A DNA stretch of 64,000 nucleotides from Leguminivora glycinivorella (GCF_023078275.1 NC_062993.1:10415252-10479251), one strand, 5' to 3'; shown: positions 21,723 through 33,336, numbered from the stretch's first letter. Notes: generated by a model from the letters alone, not told the origin. Numbers and translations are program-made.

Positions 21723-22642
21723 TAGAGATGGGTAGTGAGTAAATACTCAAGAGTAAATATCGAGTAAATACTCAGTATTTACTCAAAATACCCGTATTTA
21801 CTCGTTTTTACTCAAATTGATGGGTATAAACTATTTCGCGTGCTGAAATGGAAATACATTGCAAATTAGAAATATTGGTGTATTTTGTTATCGACTACTA
21901 AGTTAAGTAATCAAATTTATATAAATTTTATTTTAAAGACGTGCTCTCCATACATGTAACTATTTTTCACAAAAATAAAATTCAGAAATTACCAGTGTGT
22001 TATACATCATCTGATAGGTCTTTAAAAATTAATTGAATGTTTCTAAAAAAGTTTTTTAATAATATGAACAGTTTTGGAATAAAACGATAATTAAGGCCGA
22101 AATAATGTTTATACCTTTATAACTTTCGAATTCGTTGTTGGAAAAATATCCAGAAACCGTCAAATTATTGGCCATATAATACAAAACACAAAACTAGTAC
22201 TTTAAACGTCACCAGCTGAGCCATTTTTGAGTTTTCTTTAGAAAACCCTTAATAAAAGGTCGTAAGTGCCACATTAACAATCACTTCCGAACGTCATGCC
22301 GTTATCTAGAACATCAATTTCATTGAAGTCTCATACTTTTACTGTAAATACCTGCTTTCTTAAAACAAAACTGCTAACTAAACATTATTACTATTTTTTT
22401 CTCACAAAGAATACCTTTTTTTCGACAAACTAAGACTCCCATAAGCTTCTAATAATATAAATCTCATTTAAACATGTCCACACAGTTAAAATAAACACGA
22501 CTAAGTACTTAAATCTCATTTTTTAAATTATTTTTAGGTAACAGTTTATACTCACCCAAATGAGTAAATACGAGTATTTACTCGGTGCTTTGAGTAAATT
22601 ACGGGTAAATACTCAGTATTTACTCACCCTTACCCATCTCTA
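21723..22642. mobile_element. 920-bp hAT element with GAGTAAATACTC arrays
   Basis: Ends TAGAGATGGGTAGTGAGTAA and the inverse of TAGAGATGGGTAAGGGTGAG. The 8-bp duplication GTGGTCGA flanks it (21715-21722, 22643-22650), typical of hAT. Subterminal regions carry several GAGTAAATACTC or half-sites on both sides. The AT-rich interior encodes no transposase. A nearly identical copy is at 50373-51285. Confidence 0.9.
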
Positions 22643-22789
22643 GTGGTCGAGCTTGAAGATGTAAGTGTGACATTAATTTATTTTTTTAGGTAAAAGCGTG
22701 TCAAATTATACGTATTTTAGCAGTGAATTATATCTTGTTTCACTACAATACGTATTAACGTTAATTTAATACAAAGCAATTTTTGTGCA

Positions 22790-23034
22790 TCCATACTAAT
22801 ATTATAAATGGGAAAGTGTGTGTCTGTTTGTTTGTCCTTCTTTCACGGCAAAAAGGAGCGATGTGTTGTCGTGTTTTTTGGAGATAGTTGAAGGGATGGA
22901 GAGTGACATTGGCTACCTTTTGTTTCTTTCTAACCCCCTACTTCCCTAAAATGGGGTGTGGAAGTTTGTATAGTTTGTATGGAAATCCCGCAATTTTCGA
23001 ATTTAATGCGAGCGAAGCCGCGCGAAAAAGCTAG
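22790..23034 (+). mobile_element. Short non-autonomous Helitron
   Basis: TCCATACTAATATTATAAAT at the 5' end, CTAG at the 3' end, A before and T after. It carries about 60 extra bp before the 3' end, as does the copy at 1099. Confidence 0.85.
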
Positions 23035-23310
23035 TATTATATAAATGCTATTTCAGTTCATTTTCAAAGTAAAATTACGCAAAAATAAATATGCACGATA
23101 AAATATTGCGCATTTAATAGTTCTAACAAGTACAAACATTCTTGCATGAAATAATATACCTATAAAATAATGACAAACGATTGTCAGCTTTTCAGGTTTA
23201 TAATGTTTTTATGAATAATGCCAATAGTGTCTTCTAATCTAGGTTTACGTTTTGTGTCAACCTACAAAATTATAAAGTATTAAAATTTCTCTAACGATAA
23301 TATGGAAAGG

Positions 23311-23820
23311 TATACACGGTGTAATATAAGGAAACCGAATAATTTTAATAGCGTATTCCTCATCATATTAGTAGAGTAAAATGTCAATAGGTATAGTTTT
23401 CTGGAATTCCCCCACTTTCAGAGTTGTAAGCATTTTAAAAAATAACAATTTTTTTTCAATATTATTTTATTTCAATATTATCAAAAACTAACTAGTGACT
23501 CATTGCAAAAAAGTATTTTTTTAGAAAAAAATTCTACATTTTTATTTTAAGTGCCAGTTTTACGGACATTTACTTTTTATGTGAAAATATATTGAAAAAA
23601 ATACACAAAAAATTTGTTTTTTAATCGATGGAATTAGGCGTTATTTTGCGGAAATCCATGTTAATTGTAAACTAGAACAATAGAACATTCCTTTGCTAAT
23701 CCGCGAATTCGTTTTTTTTGGCGAAATTTGCTTGACGTCATATAACATTTTAACTTTATTTTGCCCTCAGAAATGCGTAGTTAAAAAAATCTTTTGGTTT
23801 CCTCATGTTACATCGTGTAT
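23311..23820. mobile_element. TATACACGGTG inverted-repeat element
   Basis: Left TATACACGGTGTAATATAAG and right the inverse of AATACACGATGTAACATGAG, with GAAACC and GCGTATTCCT or GCATTTCTGA following in each arm. Interior TAGTGACTCATTGCA matches 20403-20415 inversely, linking it to the 19652 compound element. No transposase. Confidence 0.7.
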
Positions 23821-24109
23821 TGCTAACCTAAAAAAAAAACTTAAATTTTTATTTGTCGTAATTATTACTATGGTAAAACCAGTTTGATGATGACTTTTCA
23901 ACAGATACTTTTGTTTATACTACCATATGTGTAGAATCCGGGGCGGTGTTAGAAAGTTTTTATTTCTGAGAGAGAAATGACTAATATGAGGAAGTGGCCT
24001 AGAATTTGAAATTTGGTAGTCATCGTTTTTTAATAAATTACTAAAATTGATGTGTCATGCGTATTTTTCGAACCTGGGTAGTGCCATGTCAAGCTAAATT
24101 GCAAATGTT

Positions 24110-24312
24110 TTATAACCCTCGACGCAAAAACGAAGGGGTGTTATAAATTTGACGTGTCTGTCAGCTCCCGAACGGATGAACCGATTTAGATTTCGTTTTT
24201 TTTTGTCTTAAAGCTGAGTTAGTCGGGAGTGTTCGTAACCATGTTTCATAAAAATCGGTCTACTATGTCGCGGACGGGGTTTTTTTCAAAATTTTAATTT
24301 TGTGGTTAAAAG
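24110..24312 (+). repeat. Family F2, microsatellite deleted
   Basis: CCCTCGACGCAAAAACGAAG, then GACGTGTCTGTCAGCTCCCG where siblings have a long (TCTG)n run and GCATCGTAGC, then the common 3' part to TTTTGTGGTTAAAAGG. Shows the TTAG empty site for the 16428 insertion. Confidence 0.85.
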
Positions 24313-24355
24313 GTTATTAATAAATTACTGGCATTGGTGTGTCATGCGTATTTTT

Positions 24356-24400
24356 CGTACCTGGTGCCGTAGCCGAATGGCATAGATTCGCTGGCTATAT
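24356..24400 (+). repeat. Family F7 end
   Basis: CGTACCTGGTGCCGTAGCCG followed by AATGGCATAGATTCGCTGG. Single terminus. Confidence 0.6.
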
Positions 24401-24960
24401 TTTGGGCCCTAAGTTAAAAAAAACGAAACGCCGCGTATTAAAGTCGATTTTGTTTTCGTTTATAAATACATTGATAACATATAAATTTAACATTTCGTTT
24501 TGGGTCACATTCCTAGGGTGCTTTTTTAGTAATTTGGTAATTTGTGGTTATAATTTTTAATTTGACCTAATGTGGTAAAAAAAATATTCGAGAGAAAAAA
24601 TGTAACTGTATTGCATTTAGAATGATATTTTTAGCGTGTATACGTAGTTTGGGTCAATTTACTCGAGTGCTATATGACAATTTGTCATACCTAGCGAAAC
24701 AGACACAAAAAAATATTCATGTTAAAAAAAATAAGAAACGTCGCATTGCCTCCGCTAAATATATCAATAAACTGAAATTGTGTTTTCCTACTCCAGTGCT
24801 TGATAAAATTTGCGATAATTTAGCAAAAATAGGTTTTTACCATTCCAAAAAAATATTAAAGTTACTAGAGTTCTTATCTTATTAACTAAAAAGACAAGAT
24901 AAATAAGATACGTGAATTTGGGTAAGTTTAATAGAATGCTTCGAAAAATAATACGGTATT
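24401..24960. other. AT-rich DNA with an unproven 87-codon frame
   Basis: An 87-codon plus frame at 24622-24885 is Lys/Asn/Ile-rich (for example TPVLDKICDNLAKIGFYHSK). I do not recognise it; base composition alone could produce it. Treated as non-coding. Confidence 0.25.
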
Positions 24961-25110
24961 AATATTTGCGTTCGATCAAGTCAAGCGAGCGCAGTGACGC
25001 GGGTAGTGTAGGTATTATGATACCGACCGCGCGGCCGTGGCGCGGCAGCGGGGAAGGGCAATGACCTCTCTCGACATTCGACAAACCGCACGTTGTGTAC
25101 AAAACGCCAA
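24961..25110. other. CpG-rich patch
   Basis: CCGACCGCGCGGCCGTGGCG and neighbours stand out from the AT-rich flanks. Could be a repeat or a promoter remnant; no frame supports a gene. The following 25111-25650 is AT-rich with nothing assignable apart from a CGTGACGTCACG palindrome at 25636. Confidence 0.3.
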
Positions 25111-25652
25111 AATTTATTTCAACTGTGCGCATCACGCTATTTGTTGTATTTTATAAGACTACTAGAGTAACAATTTTAACTTAATATACCTATTTTCCAC
25201 ATGCGTCAGTAAATAATTTAATTTATAAATAATAAATTTAGTATACATCGTGGAATCTACTACTACTACTGCCAAATAAAATAATGCGATTTATCATCTA
25301 AGTACTTTAGACTTATATTTAAGCGTGTCACTCACTATGCAGGTAGCTGAGCGCTTATCTTTCAATATGAATCCACATACATAAAATATATATAATTCAA
25401 TGAGCTAACACACGCGCCGCCGATTATTCATATTTTATTTTGAAGTACATGTGGGGATCGACGTTGGTACGAGATCATATTATATCGTAAAATGGTGAGG
25501 AATTTATATGTAGAAAATACAGGATTATAAAGCAAAATACAGAATGTACTTTTTATAACCGGCAATATTTAACGTGGTGAAGTCATATAACTGATATCGA
25601 ATACAAAACACTAAACGCCCAATGGACTTGCCTCGCGTGACGTCACGTAGTG

Positions 25653-26185
25653 TTTTTAGGGTTCCGTAGTCAACTAGGAACCCTTATAGTTTCGCCATGT
25701 CTGTCTGTCCGTCCGTCCGTCCGTCCGCGGATAATCTCAGTAACCGTAAGCACTAGAAAGCTGAAATTTGGTACCAATATGTATATCAATCACGCCAACA
25801 AAGTGCAAAAATAAAAAATGGAAAAAAATGTTTTGTTAGGGTACCCCCCCCCTACATGTAAAGTGGTGGCTGATATTTTTTTTCATTCCAACCCCAACGT
25901 GTGATATATTGTTGGATAGGTATTTAAAAATGAATAAGGGTTTACTAAGATCATTTTTTGATAATATTAATATTTTTGGAAATAATCGCTCCTAAAGGAA
26001 AAAAAGTGCGTCCCCCCCCTCTAACTTTTGAACCATATGTTTAAAAAATATGAAAAAAAAATTTTATAAAGACTTTCTAGGAAAATTGTTTTGAACTTGA
26101 TAGGTTCAGTAGTTTTTGAGAAAAATACGAAAAACTACGGAACCCTACACTGAGCGTGGCCCGACACGCTCTTGGCCGGTTTTTT
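25653..26185 (+). repeat. Family F1, full length
   Basis: Starts AGGGTTCCGTAGTCAACTAG (a hairpin with GGAACCC), then TTATAGTTTCGCCATGTCTG, (TCCG)n, TTGGTACCAATATG, GGGTACC, AAAAAGTGCGTCCCC, and near the 3' end ACTACGGAACCCT followed by hairpin GAGCGTGGCCCGACACGCTC and GGCCGGTTTTT. No protein. Confidence 0.9.
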
Positions 26186-26411
26186 AGATAAAAATTAAAC
26201 GAAATCTTTCCTCAAATTACTATTAAGCCAATCCTATCCTACCATTCCTACCTGTCGTTTAAACAAAGATGAAATAAAATAACTTAATTCTTTGCATGTT
26301 AATTTGGTTAAATATAACTTATATATTTTCTTTAAGAATATCATATACTTTTAAATGAGCAATTCTTGTATATTCATTTATTTATCAATTCTATATTCTA
26401 TTCTATTTTTC

Positions 26412-26992
26412 TATATAATATAAAGCTGCAACCCGACTGACATTTTTCCAAAAATAGCCAGGAGATTTTGCAGGTGGCAGTATTTGGTGTGGCTGTGGTA
26501 GTATAGAGGTTGATCTTGCGACCCCGGAAAAATCCGACCGTCGGTCTACCGGTTCCGGGTAAAAAAATGTTGAACGGTCTGGCCAAACGGCAGGAGATAG
26601 CCGGGGGTGCTCGACCAAAATGTCATAGAGGACCCTGGGCAGTTTTTGACGCCGCCATTTTTTTTTTTTTCAAAATGGCCGACTTTTTTTTGAAGATTTT
26701 TCAAGTTTGTCGTAGAATGCTCAAATTTTTGTTGTAGAATCTCCAAGAGGCCTTGATTGGAATGAAATAAAAGAAATTGAAAAATACTACAAATGTGAGA
26801 AAACTGGCCACTTTTGTTTTGTATGGCAACTTTTAAACGGTAAGAGATAGCCGGGGCTGCTCGACCAAATGTCATACAGGGTTTTAAGTAGAAAAAAGTT
26901 TCATTAAAAAAATCAATATGGCTGACTTTTTTTTTTGAAAAATTTCAAAATGGTCCTAGCGCGCTGAGATTTGTCACACGGGTGGACGGCCA
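26412..26992 (+). repeat. Family F16 long repeat, plus orientation
   Basis: Matches 29568-30120 in inverse orientation through its length. Contains two internal modules each with GAGATAGCCGGGG, TGCTCGACCAAA and ATGTCATA, and AAAATGGCCGAC motifs. Short open frames differ between copies, so it appears non-coding. Confidence 0.8.
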
Positions 26993-27365
26993 CCCGAAGA
27001 TTAGCTTCGCTGAAATTTGTTGTGTAGGGGTTCTCGGGGTTGGAAAATCGATCTAGCGTAGCCTTAGGTCCCGGAAAACGGCGAATTATGGAGTTTTAAT
27101 GAGTTTTTCTTTCGCGTTAGTAAACGTTAAATATGGTCGTTAATTTCGCCCCGCGCACATCGGCTGCGCTTAGTTCAGTCAGTCGTACGAGGTCGGTCTA
27201 ATGTTCGCAGACAGATTGCAGGTGTCAGGGTTTCGAATCCCGGCCAGAAATTAAGTTTTAATTTTTTGTTTTGTTTTTTTTTTGTTCTTGTATTTATAAG
27301 TTTTTTTTTTCTAAAGACGTGATATAATAAAATAGAACCGAGCGAAGCTCGGTCGTCCAGATGTT
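26993..27365 (+). mobile_element. tRNA-related SINE S3, plus copy
   Basis: GTTGTGTAGGGGTTCTCGGG at the left, tRNA-like centre with GTCAGGGTTTCGAATCCCGG (box B) at 27220, a T-rich stretch, and the terminal hairpin ACCGAGCGAAGCTCGGT at 27338. Same order as 7455-7735 on the minus strand. Confidence 0.6.
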
Positions 27366-28539
27366 TTAGGATATTATTTATTGATTGGCTGCAAGAAATG
27401 CCTAGGAGTATTGGCCGAACGGTAATTAACAAAAATTACACAGTCAAAAGGTTAATTGTCATTAACCATTAAAAATTAATGAACGCCAATTGTCATTAAA
27501 GTTAATGTATTTCGAAAAATAACAAACAAATTATCATCGTAATTAAAGAAATCGTCACGGTGAGTTCGTGGGTGAGCAGTATCCAAGATAGAGCTGACAC
27601 TGAGCTGACACTGGCTCGGCTGTACCTAGTAGAACTCAGGTTTGGTACAATATAGAGATTATATAAAGACACGCTGTTTTGGTACGACTCATCATGATAA
27701 GCGCTTGGGAAAGTAGTACCTAAGCTTTAGCTCATGCTGAACCCTGAGTCCTGTTAGCGTAGCCAGCGTTTTTGGGTATCTCTTTATGATATCACTGCAT
27801 GATTTGTTTTGTTGATTTTTACGCTGGGTTTGCTCTTAACGCGGTTGTACAAAATGGCCGAGGCGATGCCAGTCACGGACGTCTGAAAACTGTCACGACT
27901 TCGAAACTAGTCTCCAAAGTACTATATAAAAAGTTTTCACAAAACAACAGTTAAAGCTTTTGAAATAGTTGATACAGTATCAACCATTTCAAAAGCTATC
28001 TCGATAAAGAAAGATATCTCGAAAATAATAGATACATCATTTCCTTATTGAGGAATTATACTATGAAATAATAAAATCATTCCCTATCAAAAATAAACAC
28101 GCCAGTGTTAAAGCCTGTTAAAGGTATGGCAAAAACCATCGTTTTGAACTATGATTTTAATATATATCCATAATTTTAAACAGGCCTATCACAGCTCTCG
28201 TTAAATATTACTTAGATACGAGAGACTAATACGATTGGTCGGCCGAAGGCAAGACAACTCATTGTGATTCGCTGAGACGCTGCTGCAAAAGAATACAAAT
28301 AGATAAACCTTTTCATTAAACTTAACTATCTTATAATTTAATCTGGGGGCACGGCAGTACCCCCGCCAGTCGAGCACGAAGCCAACACTGCCGTACCATC
28401 CTTTACTGGAACCATTTCGCCGCATTTTCAGGCCCCTATTTGAGAACCTCTGGATAAGACCGGAACGCAGAAATTTTCGTCGTCTAGTAAGCTATAATAA
28501 CATACTTAAAACTCAAAATTGCAAGTCTGTACGTCGCAA
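27366..28539. other. No gene; 19-bp-arm hairpin at 27955-27997
   Basis: AGCTTTTGAAATAGTTGAT pairs with ATCAACCATTTCAAAAGCT, one mismatch and a 5-base loop. A GC-richer block at 28345-28450 (GGGGGCACGGCAGTACCCCC) is unassigned. No supported frame. Confidence 0.4.
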
Positions 28540-29400
28540 CACGGGTGGATAGCCGCCCCAAGATTAGTATACAAAAAGAAAATTTCTAAAAATTCAAAAT
28601 GGCTGCCTTTGAACGCCAATTGAAATTTGTATGGTGGTTTTTTTAATCGCCATAGCTCCGTAACGGTAGGAAAAAGGTTAAAGTGCTTGAACTAATGTTG
28701 TACAGTTATCTTAGGTCCATCGAATGGCATTTACAAAATTTCAAAATGGCCGACTTTGAATTATTTTTTTTTATCTTCGGTCCGAGCGCGGTAAAATTTG
28801 GCACGTGGTAAAAACGGGGGCTTTTGAAATGTGGATTTATCGAAGGATGCTCAAGATAAAATGGACTGACAGAGTAACAAATTTAAGAGTTCTGGAAATA
28901 ATGGAAAAAGACCTAGAAATCGTATCAACAATAAAGAAAAGAAAGGCAGCATATTTCGGACATATATATAGAAACAATAAATATAACCTACTGAAATTGA
29001 TAATTGAAGGAAAAATTGAAGGGAAGCGTGGCCGTGGTAGAAGGCGCATATCATGGAGTGGGAATATAAAAGACTGGTTAAAAGTGAAGAGCATAGACAA
29101 ACTAATTCGCATGACTGAAAATAGAGAGACATATGGACATATGGTCGCCAACCTCCTGGACGGAGATGGTACATGAAGAAGAAGAAGAAAAACGGGGGCC
29201 AAAAATAGGAATGAGAATTTTTTTTTTGGAAAAGTCAAAAACGGCGGCGAGAGGGGACAAAGTCAAATTTCCCAAAATCAAAGTCGGTCATTTTGAAATT
29301 GTGTAGTTCAAGCTTTTTTGACCTTTTTCCTACCGTTACGGAGATATGGTTATTAAAAAAATCTTCCATACAAATTTCAATTTGCCCAGACTCAAATATT
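28540..29400. repeat. Diverged modules related to F16
   Basis: Plus copy with CATAGCTCCGTAACGGTAGG at 28650 and inverse copy at 29325 (CCTACCGTTACGGAGATATG) enclose AAAATGGCCGAC-type motifs. The LINE tail at 28822-29187 interrupts it. Confidence 0.55.
28822..29187 (+). pseudogene. LINE C-terminal fragment, 12-bp target duplication
   Basis: The plus frame reads AFEMWIYRRMLKIKWTDRVT, KKRKAAYFGHIYRNNKYNLL and IEGKRGRGRRRISWSGNIKD, then HMVANLLDGDGT and a stop, the familiar C-terminus of LINE RT proteins in insects. The 3' tail is (GAA)n. AAAAACGGGGGC occurs exactly at 28810-28821 and 29188-29199. The frame is open throughout, indicating recent insertion, but only about 115 residues remain; the open frame upstream of AFEMW comes from the target site. 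Confidence 0.85.
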
Positions 29401-29567
29401 TAAAAATATTTTAAGCGGGTTACTCACGCGATATAGCGTTCGATTTTCGAAATTTTCTCGACATGTAAAGGCAATAAATTGATTCTTTCGACTTAATACG
29501 AATATTTTTAAATAAATTTCAATACAAAGGCCGCCATTTGAAATTTTTCCGTACGTCGCCGTCCACT

Positions 29568-30120
29568 CGTGTGCCAAATCTCAGCGCGCTAGGACCATTT
29601 TGAAATTTAAAAAAAAGTCGGCCATTTTGAATTTTTTTTAATACAACTTTTTTCTACTCCGAGATCTGTATGACATTTGGTCGAGCACCCCCGGCTATCT
29701 CTTACGATTTAAAAGTTGCCATACAAAACAAAAGTAGCCAGTTTTCTCACATTTGTCGCATTTTTCAATTTTTTTTTATTTCATTCTAATCAAGGCTGCT
29801 TGGAGATTCTACGACCAAAATTAGAGTGCTCTACGACAAACTTGAAAAATCGTCTAAAAAAGACGGTCATTTTGAAAAAAAAATGGCAGCGTCAAAAACA
29901 ACCCAGGGTCCTCTATGACATTTGGTCGAACACCCCTTGGCTATTTCCCGCCGTTTGGTCAGGCCGTCCAACATTTTTTTACCTGGAACAGGTAGACCGA
30001 CGGTCGGATTTTTACAGGGTTGCAGGACAAACCTCTATACGGCCACACCAAACACTGCCACCGGCGGAACCTCCTTCTGGCTGTTTTTTGAAAAATGTCA
30101 GTCGTGTTGCAGCTTTATAT
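29568..30120 (-). repeat. Family F16 long repeat, inverted copy
   Basis: Inverse of 26412-26992, with shared blocks AGCTGCAACxCGACTGACAT, CCGACCGTCGGTCTACC and CTTGATT/AATCAAGG. Several small indels break every frame. Its right end abuts the Helitron at 30125. Confidence 0.8.
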
Positions 30121-30124
30121 TACA

Positions 30125-30293
30125 CTAGCTTTTGCACGCGGCGTCGCTCGCGTTAGAAAGAGACAAAAAGTAGCCTATGTCACTCTCCATCCTTTCTCCA
30201 CTTTAAAAAATCACGTCAATTCGTCGCTCCGTTTTTCCGTGAAAGACGGAGAAACAAACAGACATACTTTCGCATTTATAATATTAGTATGGA
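30125..30293 (-). mobile_element. Short non-autonomous Helitron
   Basis: Minus strand TCCATACTAATATTATAAAT...CTAG, inserted between A and T. 169 bp, typical length for the compact subfamily. Confidence 0.85.
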
Positions 30294-30819
30294 TAGATAA
30301 ATGTAAGTAAAAAAAATACATACGTATTTTGATTACCATTTTTCTAAGGTAGGGTTAAATTCGAAACCAATTGAGGTAATGTCGAAAATCTGTAAAAAGG
30401 ATACTAATGCCATATAATGAGAATAATTACAATAATGGCTACCGCAGTCTCACCACCTGTGTTTGCACACACGCGCGCGCACAGAGACACACGCGGCGGG
30501 GGACTTTGTTTTATAAGGTGTACAGATATATTATGCCGCCGTGCGCTTCGTGTCCATTATAAATGAAAATTAAGGAAAATATAGGAAATAATATTCAAGT
30601 TACAATTTATTGTTTTTGGGTTTTGTATCCATTTGCATCCATAAATATTTCCCGTCATAAAAATTACACCCTGTATTGTGGAACTAAAAACTGAAATCAA
30701 TAGTTACAATAATATAATCACGGTGTATGAATAGGAGCGCCGGATCGAATTAGGTACTTCAATATCGGGACAAAAGGTTCTGGAGTTTCGAGGATTTCGT
30801 AGGGAAATGTAAAATAATA

Positions 30820-30951
30820 GTGCATTAGGGTAATTCCGAAAGTCGTCTAATTACGAAAGTCACCTAAAAATCACCATTATTTCCATCATATCAAGATTCC
30901 CTCTTCGGAATTACCAGAGCATTTTTGTCATTCGGAATTACCCTAATGCAC
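30820..30951. mobile_element. 132-bp MITE
   Basis: GTGCATTAGGGTAATTCCGA and its exact inverse bound the element. AATTCCGAA or its inverse recurs inside. Flanking 30294-30819 holds only simple AT-rich sequence and a short (CG)n/(CA)n patch near 30467. Confidence 0.8.
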
Positions 30952-31134
30952 CATAATAAAAATTTACGATAGTTTAGCTAGTTTACTTCGTTTATTTTAG
31001 ATAGTAGACCTTTACGTGTTTTCGACATTTATAATTGGTCTGTTTTCGTTACTAATGTAATAAAGTTCTTAAGGTTACCTACTATGTATAAGTTTTAATT
31101 GGGAAGACTTACAAAAAAATCGGGAGAATCCCGC

Positions 31135-31320
31135 CAAAGCCCGACCCTCTGGCAATCTTAAATTATGTATGACTGCGCACGAGAAGTAGGTACCTACGCC
31201 TCGTGTCACAGCGCGGCGTCGCGCCAGCGGCATGCGCCAACCTGATTGGCTATCGGTTGCGCGCCACACTGCGCAAAAATTTAAAATACTACTCTATTGC
31301 GTTGCGTTTTATTCTGCCAA
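31135..31320. promoter_or_regulatory. GC-rich patch with CCAAT-type box
   Basis: GCGGCGTCGCGCCAGCGGCA and CCTGATTGGCTATCGGTTGC (inverse CCAAT box) in an AT-rich setting. No exon or start is evident beside it; a promoter role is only a possibility. Confidence 0.25.
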
Positions 31321-31674
31321 ATATTGAAAACCCATGGATGAAAGTGACCCAAATTAAAAATGATGACTTGATATCATTTTATAATAATATAGACGTCAAC
31401 TTATTAACATGAATTTTTTTTTCAGGCTTTGACAGGGTTTTTATTAAAAAAAAATTTTTTTATATATAAGCAATGGATAAAATGTGACACACTTTAAGAA
31501 AATATATATATAATAATGTCCTGAATGGTATAAGACTTCACTTACCAACTCTAATATTTTGTTAGGTGTTTTAGGGCCAATATTAGACATTTTTAAAATA
31601 TCATTAAACCCATGGATGAAAATGACCCAAAATGCATATGTACATCGGCAACCACGTTGTTTTTATATGGGATA
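31321..31674. repeat. Paired CCCATGGATGAAAxTGACCC blocks
   Basis: AACCCATGGATGAAAGTGAC at 31329 and AACCCATGGATGAAAATGAC at 31609 are near-identical, about 280 bp apart. Spacer is AT-rich with no gene. Confidence 0.5.
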
Positions 31675-31945
31675 CCCCCATTTGCCAGAATTTCATTTGC
31701 CATAATTTTATTTGCCATCCTATTCAACAATCATAATATTGTTTCTCATAATATCTTATGCCATAATCATTGTTTACTATATTAATCTAGTGCCAGAAAC
31801 TTTGTTTCCCATAAAGTCAGTTTCCATAATGTCATTTGTCAGAATCATCGAAATCCGTAATTACCACATTCCATACCATCATTTGTCATACAAATTAGCG
31901 TCCAGAAAAGTCAATTTCCATAATGTGCTTTGGCAGAATCGAAAA
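31675..31945 (+). repeat. Degenerate TTTGCCATAAT array
   Basis: About fifteen variants of CATTTGCCATAAT/TTTCCATAATGT spaced 12-30 bp apart, all in one orientation. The inverse orientation appears at 32335-32460. Confidence 0.5.
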
Positions 31946-31969
31946 CTACTATAATAGGTACTAGAAGGA

Positions 31970-32335
31970 CTAGAGAATGAAACTGCTATCAGAAAGTAGG
32001 TTAGGTTAGGTTAGAACTGTGACCCCCTGGAAAATGAAACTGCTATCAGAAAGTAGGTTAGGTTAGGTTAGAACTGTGAACCTCTGGAAAAGGAAACTGC
32101 TTGAAAAGTAGGTTAGGTTAGGTTAGAACTGTGACCCCCCGGAAAATTAAAATACTATCAGACAGTAGGTTAGGTTAGAACTGCGACCCCCTGGAAAATG
32201 AAACTGCTATCAGAAAGTAGGTTAGGTTAGGTTAGAACTGTGACCCCCTGGAGAATGAAACTGCTGGAAAAGTAGGTTAGGTTAGAACTGTGACCCCTGG
32301 AAAATGAAACTGCTATCAGAAAGTAGGTTAGGTTA
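31970..32335 (+). repeat. Minisatellite with telomere-like GGTTA runs
   Basis: Seven tandem units of about 50-58 bp: ATGAAACTGCTATCAGAAAG, then GTA followed by two or three GGTTA, then GAACTGTGACCCCCTGGAAA. The inner GGTTA repeats equal the insect telomere repeat (TTAGG)n. Units vary mainly in GGTTA number and a short deletion of TATCAG. Confidence 0.9.
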
Positions 32336-32465
32336 AGTAATAATATGGGCAACAATTAATATGGCAATAATTGCTTATGGCGTTTGAATATTCTATGAAA
32401 CCATATTATTGCACTTAATAATATGGCTAACAAATAGTATGGCATTGTATGATTATGGAAGCTAA
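32335..32465 (-). repeat. Inverse degenerate ATTATGGCAA array
   Basis: AATATGGCAATAATTGC, ATTATGGAAG and similar are the inverse of the 31675-31945 motifs. The two arrays bracket the minisatellite. Confidence 0.45.
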
Positions 32466-32480
32466 TATTCGGATAAACAA

Positions 32481-32545
32481 CCCTGGTGCCGTAGCCGAAT
32501 GGCATTTCTGCGACGCCAAACGAAAGCGAGTGCCATGCGAAGCTT
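32481..32545 (+). repeat. Family F7 end
   Basis: CCCTGGTGCCGTAGCCGAAT then GGCATTTCTGCGACGCC, followed by CAAACGAAAGCGAG. One terminus plus a little interior. Confidence 0.65.
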
Positions 32546-32664
32546 TAAATTACAAATGTATCTTTAAATGATATGTGATAACCCTGCAGAGCGATATACT
32601 CGTACGTATAAGCAAAGAGGATCAAGTATTATAGAGTTGTCAAAGTAAAATGTGTAATTTTTTA

Positions 32665-32725
32665 TTATTATTTTTTTTTTATTATAAATGGGCTTACTCT
32701 TGGCCACAGACTAGCCAAAGGCAAA
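32665..32725 (+). repeat. Short repeat shared with 59895-59975
   Basis: TTATAAATGGGCTTACTCTT and CCACAGACTAGCCAAAGGCA occur inversely at 59895-59975. Perhaps an element end. The following 32726-33336 has no supported gene. Confidence 0.5.
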
Positions 32726-33336
32726 GACGACAGCCAGCCATCTCTCGACACAAGCTAAAACTTTTAAATCTCAGTTTTGAGAATTTGGCCCATATTCTTA
32801 GCTTGATATGTCTTAAAATGGCAAATATTAATATTAGCACCATCTAGCCGAGCGTTCCCCAAAGGTGTAGCGCCATCTAGGCCACCGTACCTATTTCTAC
32901 ATGGTTCTGAGGTACGTTTTTTTCTTAGACTGTAGCTGTCTATACGGAGTTACATATGTCTTTGATATAAGTACCTACCTATCAACTTGGTTTTTACCGA
33001 TAATAAAAAAATATGTTTCATTTACCGCTAGGGTGATCTTTAGGAAGATCTCGAGCGAAATAAACAATATTTTCATTATTTCTACGGAAATTACCTTTGT
33101 AATAAACATTTATTACCTAATTTTCCACGCGTGTGGAAGATTTTTTTTATGTTCCATTGTGGCGTTTACTTTTGATAAACAATTTTTTTTTATTTCAATA
33201 AGAACCTGAAGTGCTTCGGTATTTCTATTGTATGATTTGTATGGTATCTACACGCTTTGTTAATCTTAAGAGAAAATATTTCGTAATTGACAGCAAATAT
33301 TTGAGTTTTCATTGTTGTAAATAACAATTATTATAA

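Noticed and set aside
24622..24885. 87-codon frame as a gene
   Set aside because: Composition follows the AT-rich background; no recognisable domain, splice sites or second copy.
26403..26875. Overlapping 71-109-codon frames in F16
   Set aside because: The inverted copy at 29568-30120 has indels breaking every one, so they are not conserved coding.
31970..32335. True telomere
   Set aside because: GGTTA runs are only two or three units long, embedded in a longer unit, and unique-like DNA continues on both sides.
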